From an uncultured SAR324 cluster bacterium (GTDB lineage Bacteria > SAR324 > NAC60-12), in the NCBI GenBank assembly GCA_902562015.1, contig CACERX010000051.1, positions 1-7,706 on the forward strand: DNA of 7,706 bases, written 5' to 3'. The notes under the pieces were generated by a model, which saw only the letters and a program-made list of their open reading frames with translations, searched no databases and had not been told where the DNA came from. This document shows positions 5,606 to 7,706 of this stretch, in pieces. Position 1 is the stretch's first letter. Every line of letters starts with the position of its first letter. Made by a program: the position numbers and the translations under genes.

Positions 5606-6940
5606 TTAACTCCATGGAAAAGGACTATTTGAAACAGGATGCAATTTCCCTTCTTCAAACCTGGAGAAGCGAAACGGTTCTAGCAGTTCGCTTGAATCCC
5701 CAATGATTTCTGAAGCTACAAGCTTTCCTACTCCCAGCATCTTGTATCCATGATTGGAGTCTGCAATTATGTAGCAATTTTCTCGATAAACGTCGAATAC
5801 CGGGAAACTGTCAGGGGCCAGTGCTCCTAGCCCTCCAGAGGCGTGCTCATTGCGGTAAAGGTGCCTAGTATCCTCAAATCGTTTCTGGCAGAATGCAAGA
5901 GCTGCACACCACATGTCAATGAAATCTTTGCCAACAACAAAGTCAGAGGATTCTGTTCCATATGGATCCACACTAAAGTTTTCGTCTGCTCCATTAACAT
6001 CATAAGGTGCAGCACCACCCTGAACACCGTCGAAACTGAAATCAGGTTTGTAATATATACCCCACATTTTGTCTGTTATTAGTCTGCCATCCGTGTCAGA
6101 GTATAGTGGTGAGTCAGTGTCTAAATGAATCACAGGAGGCATTTCTCCATTATTAGTTTTGAGCATCTTTGGATCAACACCAAGTGTCCCTTCCTGAAGG
6201 CAGTAATAACGCCACATCTGAACTCCTTCGTGAATATTGTCTCCATCCTTTACATTGATCTTCGAAGGTAAATCAATCATTTTCCAGAATGTGTTTACCC
6301 AAGGCCCTGCTCCAACTATCACATAGTCCGTTTGTATGTTGCCCCGGTTTGTTTCAACAGCAGATATAGATTTTCCTGAAAATTGTACCCCAGTTACCTC
6401 AACATTACCTAAGATAGATACTTCCTCACTTTCTGCCTTGGCTGCCAGACCCTGCATACACTTCATATTATTGGAGTAGCCACCCTTCTTCTCATGTAAA
6501 ACAGAAGTGATGCCCTTTGCCTGCCAGTCATTAAAAATTCCTTGCATATAGGACATTGAATCCTCACTGCCTTCTACAAACTCTGAAGGATAGTCGATAG
6601 CCTTCTGCTGCTCGTAAATGCTGGCAACATCAGAGTGCATCACTTCTGGACTGATCTGCATATAGCCTACTGGATGGTAGCTATAAGCTTTTGGATCACT
6701 TTCCCAAACTTCAACACTATGTGCCATCAGTTCTCGCATTGCAGGCTGGAAATAGTTGTTGCGTACAACACCACATGCAATTCCGGATGCACCTGCACCT
6801 ATTCCAGATTTATCAATTACTAGTATATCTTTCCCACTGCCATGTCCACGTTTTTTCAATTCCAGTGCTAAATGGTATGCAGTACTGAGCCCATGAATTC
6901 CTGCACCTATAATCAGATATTTTGTAGAACTTGGTATCAT
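5606..6940 (-). CDS. FAD-dependent amine oxidoreductase (DAO / sarcosine oxidase beta-like family)
   Basis: A 444-residue flavoprotein. The FAD-binding Rossmann motif YLIIGAGIHGLSTAYHLA begins at residue 8 (Gly12, Gly14, Gly17), with an acidic Asp43 ending the second strand (ILVIDKS) to hold the ribose. GAGASGIACGVVRNNYF (48-64) matches the flavin-proximal segment of sarcosine/dimethylglycine-type oxidases, DYVIVGAGPWVN (205-216) is the second FAD strand, and the C-terminal IIADSNHGYKMLGVGKLVASEI region (391-412) is the DAO closing motif with conserved Lys400. These enzymes oxidise secondary or tertiary N-methyl amines or amino acids to an imine. By context the substrate may be N-methylglutamate or another methylated amine; this is inference. 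I see no Cys or His at the places that carry covalent flavin in monomeric sarcosine oxidase or dimethylglycine dehydrogenase, so FAD may be non-covalent. Length is slightly above sarcosine oxidase beta (about 405-420). It is first in a two-gene - strand unit; no alpha, gamma or delta subunit genes are visible. No clear Shine-Dalgarno precedes the ATG. Confidence 0.88.
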   Translation of the reverse strand: MIPSSTKYLIIGAGIHGLSTAYHLALELKKRGHGSGKDILVIDKSGIGAGASGIACGVVRNNYFQPAMRELMAHSVEVWESDPKAYSYHPVGYMQISPEVMHSDVASIYEQQKAIDYPSEFVEGSEDSMSYMQGIFNDWQAKGITSVLHEKKGGYSNNMKCMQGLAAKAESEEVSILGNVEVTGVQFSGKSISAVETNRGNIQTDYVIVGAGPWVNTFWKMIDLPSKINVKDGDNIHEGVQMWRYYCLQEGTLGVDPKMLKTNNGEMPPVIHLDTDSPLYSDTDGRLITDKMWGIYYKPDFSFDGVQGGAAPYDVNGADENFSVDPYGTESSDFVVGKDFIDMWCAALAFCQKRFEDTRHLYRNEHASGGLGALAPDSFPVFDVYRENCYIIADSNHGYKMLGVGKLVASEIIGDSSELLEPFRFSRFEEGKLHPVSNSPFPWS

Positions 6941-6993
6941 AATACTGTTAGACGATAAGTATTAATCATTGGTAGGTTTTAAAAACACGATTC

Positions 6994-7022
6994 AATCTAT
7001 TTTAAAAGACCTTAAATCGCAA
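6994..7022 (-). promoter_or_regulatory. Possible sigma70-like promoter for the oxidoreductase unit
   Basis: Read on the - strand, TTGCGA (7022-7017, 4 of 6 to the -35 consensus) is 17 bases from TAGATT (6999-6994, 4 of 6 to the -10 consensus). Transcription would start near 6987, giving a leader of about 47 bases before the ATG at 6940. The spacing is ideal, but both boxes are imperfect and chance matches are common in such AT-rich DNA. Confidence 0.25.
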
Positions 7023-7110
7023 GTTTATTGGAGATATTTGTATATAGAAGAAATATTTTTACTTAGTACGGTTTTAAAAATGTTTATCTAAAATAACTTA
7101 AATAATGAGT

Positions 7111-7133
7111 AATTTTAAGCGCTCCTTAAGATT
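7111..7133 (+). repeat. Small hairpin in AT-rich spacer
   Basis: AATTTTAAG and CTTAAGATT pair over 9 bp (one G-U wobble on the + strand) around the loop CGCTC. On the - strand the wobble becomes a C-A mismatch, and no T-run follows, so it is a poor terminator for the barrel gene. The left arm also pairs with CTTAAA at 7097-7102, giving a competing hairpin. It may be a protein site, a remnant, or chance. Confidence 0.3.
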
Positions 7134-7221
7134 ACATTTAAATTAAAGTTTAACCTAATTGAGCTAAAATAGTTTTTAAGAATTTGAAAGAAATGTGCGA
7201 ATATTCAAAAATTCTAATTTT

Positions 7222-7706
7222 TCAAAAAGAAAAACGTGCCTCGAAAAAAATTCGATCATTATCATTCAAGCTTTGAAAAAATAAGCTGTCACCTGACTGG
7301 TAAATCATGACACCTCCCTTGATTGAGAATGCATCCATTACATCATATTCCAGGGACACACGATTCAAACCTCCATCATCTCCCCAATCACCAATCATTG
7401 TACCTAATATTTGCAGATGTAAGGTCTGGTTGTAATAATCCTGCATAAAATTAACTGTTGTTGCGATTCTATCCTCCTGTTGGTAATCGGGCTCAGCCTC
7501 CAGTCGAGAGTCAAAGTCGTTAAAATGTTTAACTCCAGACTCAATGATCAAAGACGTATCACTCCAACCAGAATATTCTGTCCCTATCAATATTTCAGTT
7601 GCAGTAAATTTTTCCTCTTTTACATTATTAAATTCCATTCCCCAAAAATTGGCCGCTTCTGACTTCCATATGTAATTACCTGAATTAATGCTTAAAGCAA
7701 TGCCAC
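7222..7706 (-). CDS. Probable outer-membrane beta-barrel protein, C-terminal part (5' partial)
   Basis: The - strand frame stays open from the stop at 7222 to the right edge, so 160 residues are visible and the N-terminus is outside. The ATG at 7638 is internal: the codons before it (GIALSINSGNYIWKSEAANF) continue the same style of sequence. The visible part alternates hydrophobic and polar residues in strand-length stretches, has turns rich in Asp, Gly and Asn (such as GDWGDDGG, about residues 105-112), and ends in Arg-Phe-Ser-Phe. A terminal Phe with alternating aromatic/hydrophobic residues is the classic BAM-recognised last strand of an outer-membrane barrel. Segments such as RVSLEYDVMDAFSIKGGVMIY and NDRIFFEARFSF recall the DUF1302 barrel family, but I cannot confirm this. 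A substrate cannot be given. It is separated from the oxidoreductase by the AT-rich spacer, so it is probably an independent unit and not part of the amine module. Confidence 0.72.
   Translation of the reverse strand, partial: GIALSINSGNYIWKSEAANFWGMEFNNVKEEKFTATEILIGTEYSGWSDTSLIIESGVKHFNDFDSRLEAEPDYQQEDRIATTVNFMQDYYNQTLHLQILGTMIGDWGDDGGLNRVSLEYDVMDAFSIKGGVMIYQSGDSLFFQSLNDNDRIFFEARFSF

Larger units (their letters stand above)
6941..7221. other. AT-rich intergenic region
   Basis: This 281-base stretch has no plausible gene on either strand and is only 22% GC (63 of 281 bases), far below the flanking genes. It separates two - strand genes and should hold the promoter of the oxidoreductase unit and the 3' end of the barrel-protein transcript. 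A possible promoter (6994-7022) and a hairpin (7111-7133) are listed separately; I see nothing else. Confidence 0.75.

Noticed and set aside
7207..7222. AT-only palindrome at the end of the barrel gene as a terminator
   Set aside because: AAAAATT/AATTTTT has a two-base loop, no GC pair, and overlaps the stop codon; such palindromes are expected by chance in this AT-rich DNA.
7636..7638. ATG at 7638 (- strand) as the start of the last gene
   Set aside because: The frame continues open to the right edge with similar composition, and no signal peptide follows this Met as an outer-membrane protein would need.

Overview
The window is about 7.7 kb of bacterial DNA, roughly 37-47% GC in the coding lines I counted. 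It looks like a Gram-negative organism: the right-hand gene ends in an outer-membrane beta-barrel-like C-terminus with a terminal Phe. The taxon cannot be fixed from sequence alone. A marine proteobacterium is a reasonable guess, because the main gene set is typical of methylated-amine users, but this is inference.

Left part, + strand (1-4933): a five-gene run. It starts with a glutamine synthetase-fold ligase whose 5' end is cut by the window edge. Three genes follow that together make a 'split glutamate synthase': a class II glutamine amidotransferase (mgsA/glxB type), a GXGXG beta-helix protein (mgsB/glxC type) and an FMN/iron-sulfur glutamate synthase domain protein (mgsC/glxD type). The first two overlap by 13 bases. 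A 125-residue acidic protein that I do not recognise closes the run. The ligase plus MgsABC arrangement is that of the N-methylglutamate route. There, gamma-glutamylmethylamide synthetase (GmaS) and N-methylglutamate synthase capture methylamine on glutamate.

Middle part, - strand (4963-6940): an FAD-dependent amine oxidoreductase of the DAO / sarcosine oxidase beta-like family, followed 46 bases downstream by a 198-residue unrecognised protein. This pair converges on the + strand run, with only 29 bases between the two 3' ends. In the known pathway N-methylglutamate is oxidised by a four-subunit sarcosine-oxidase-like enzyme (MgdABCD). Here only one beta-like flavoprotein is visible, with an unknown partner. 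Either the other subunits lie outside the window or this locus uses a simpler oxidase.

Right part: a 281-base AT-rich spacer (22% GC) holds a possible sigma70-like promoter for the oxidoreductase and a small hairpin. Beyond it, on the - strand, is the C-terminal part of a probable outer-membrane beta-barrel protein that runs off the right edge. No tRNA, rRNA, CRISPR array, insertion sequence or attachment site was seen.

The most interesting part is the two unrecognised proteins (4556-4933 and 4963-5559). They sit between a GmaS/MgsABC-like set and a lone amine-oxidase-like flavoprotein, and are candidates for undescribed components of an amine-assimilation module.
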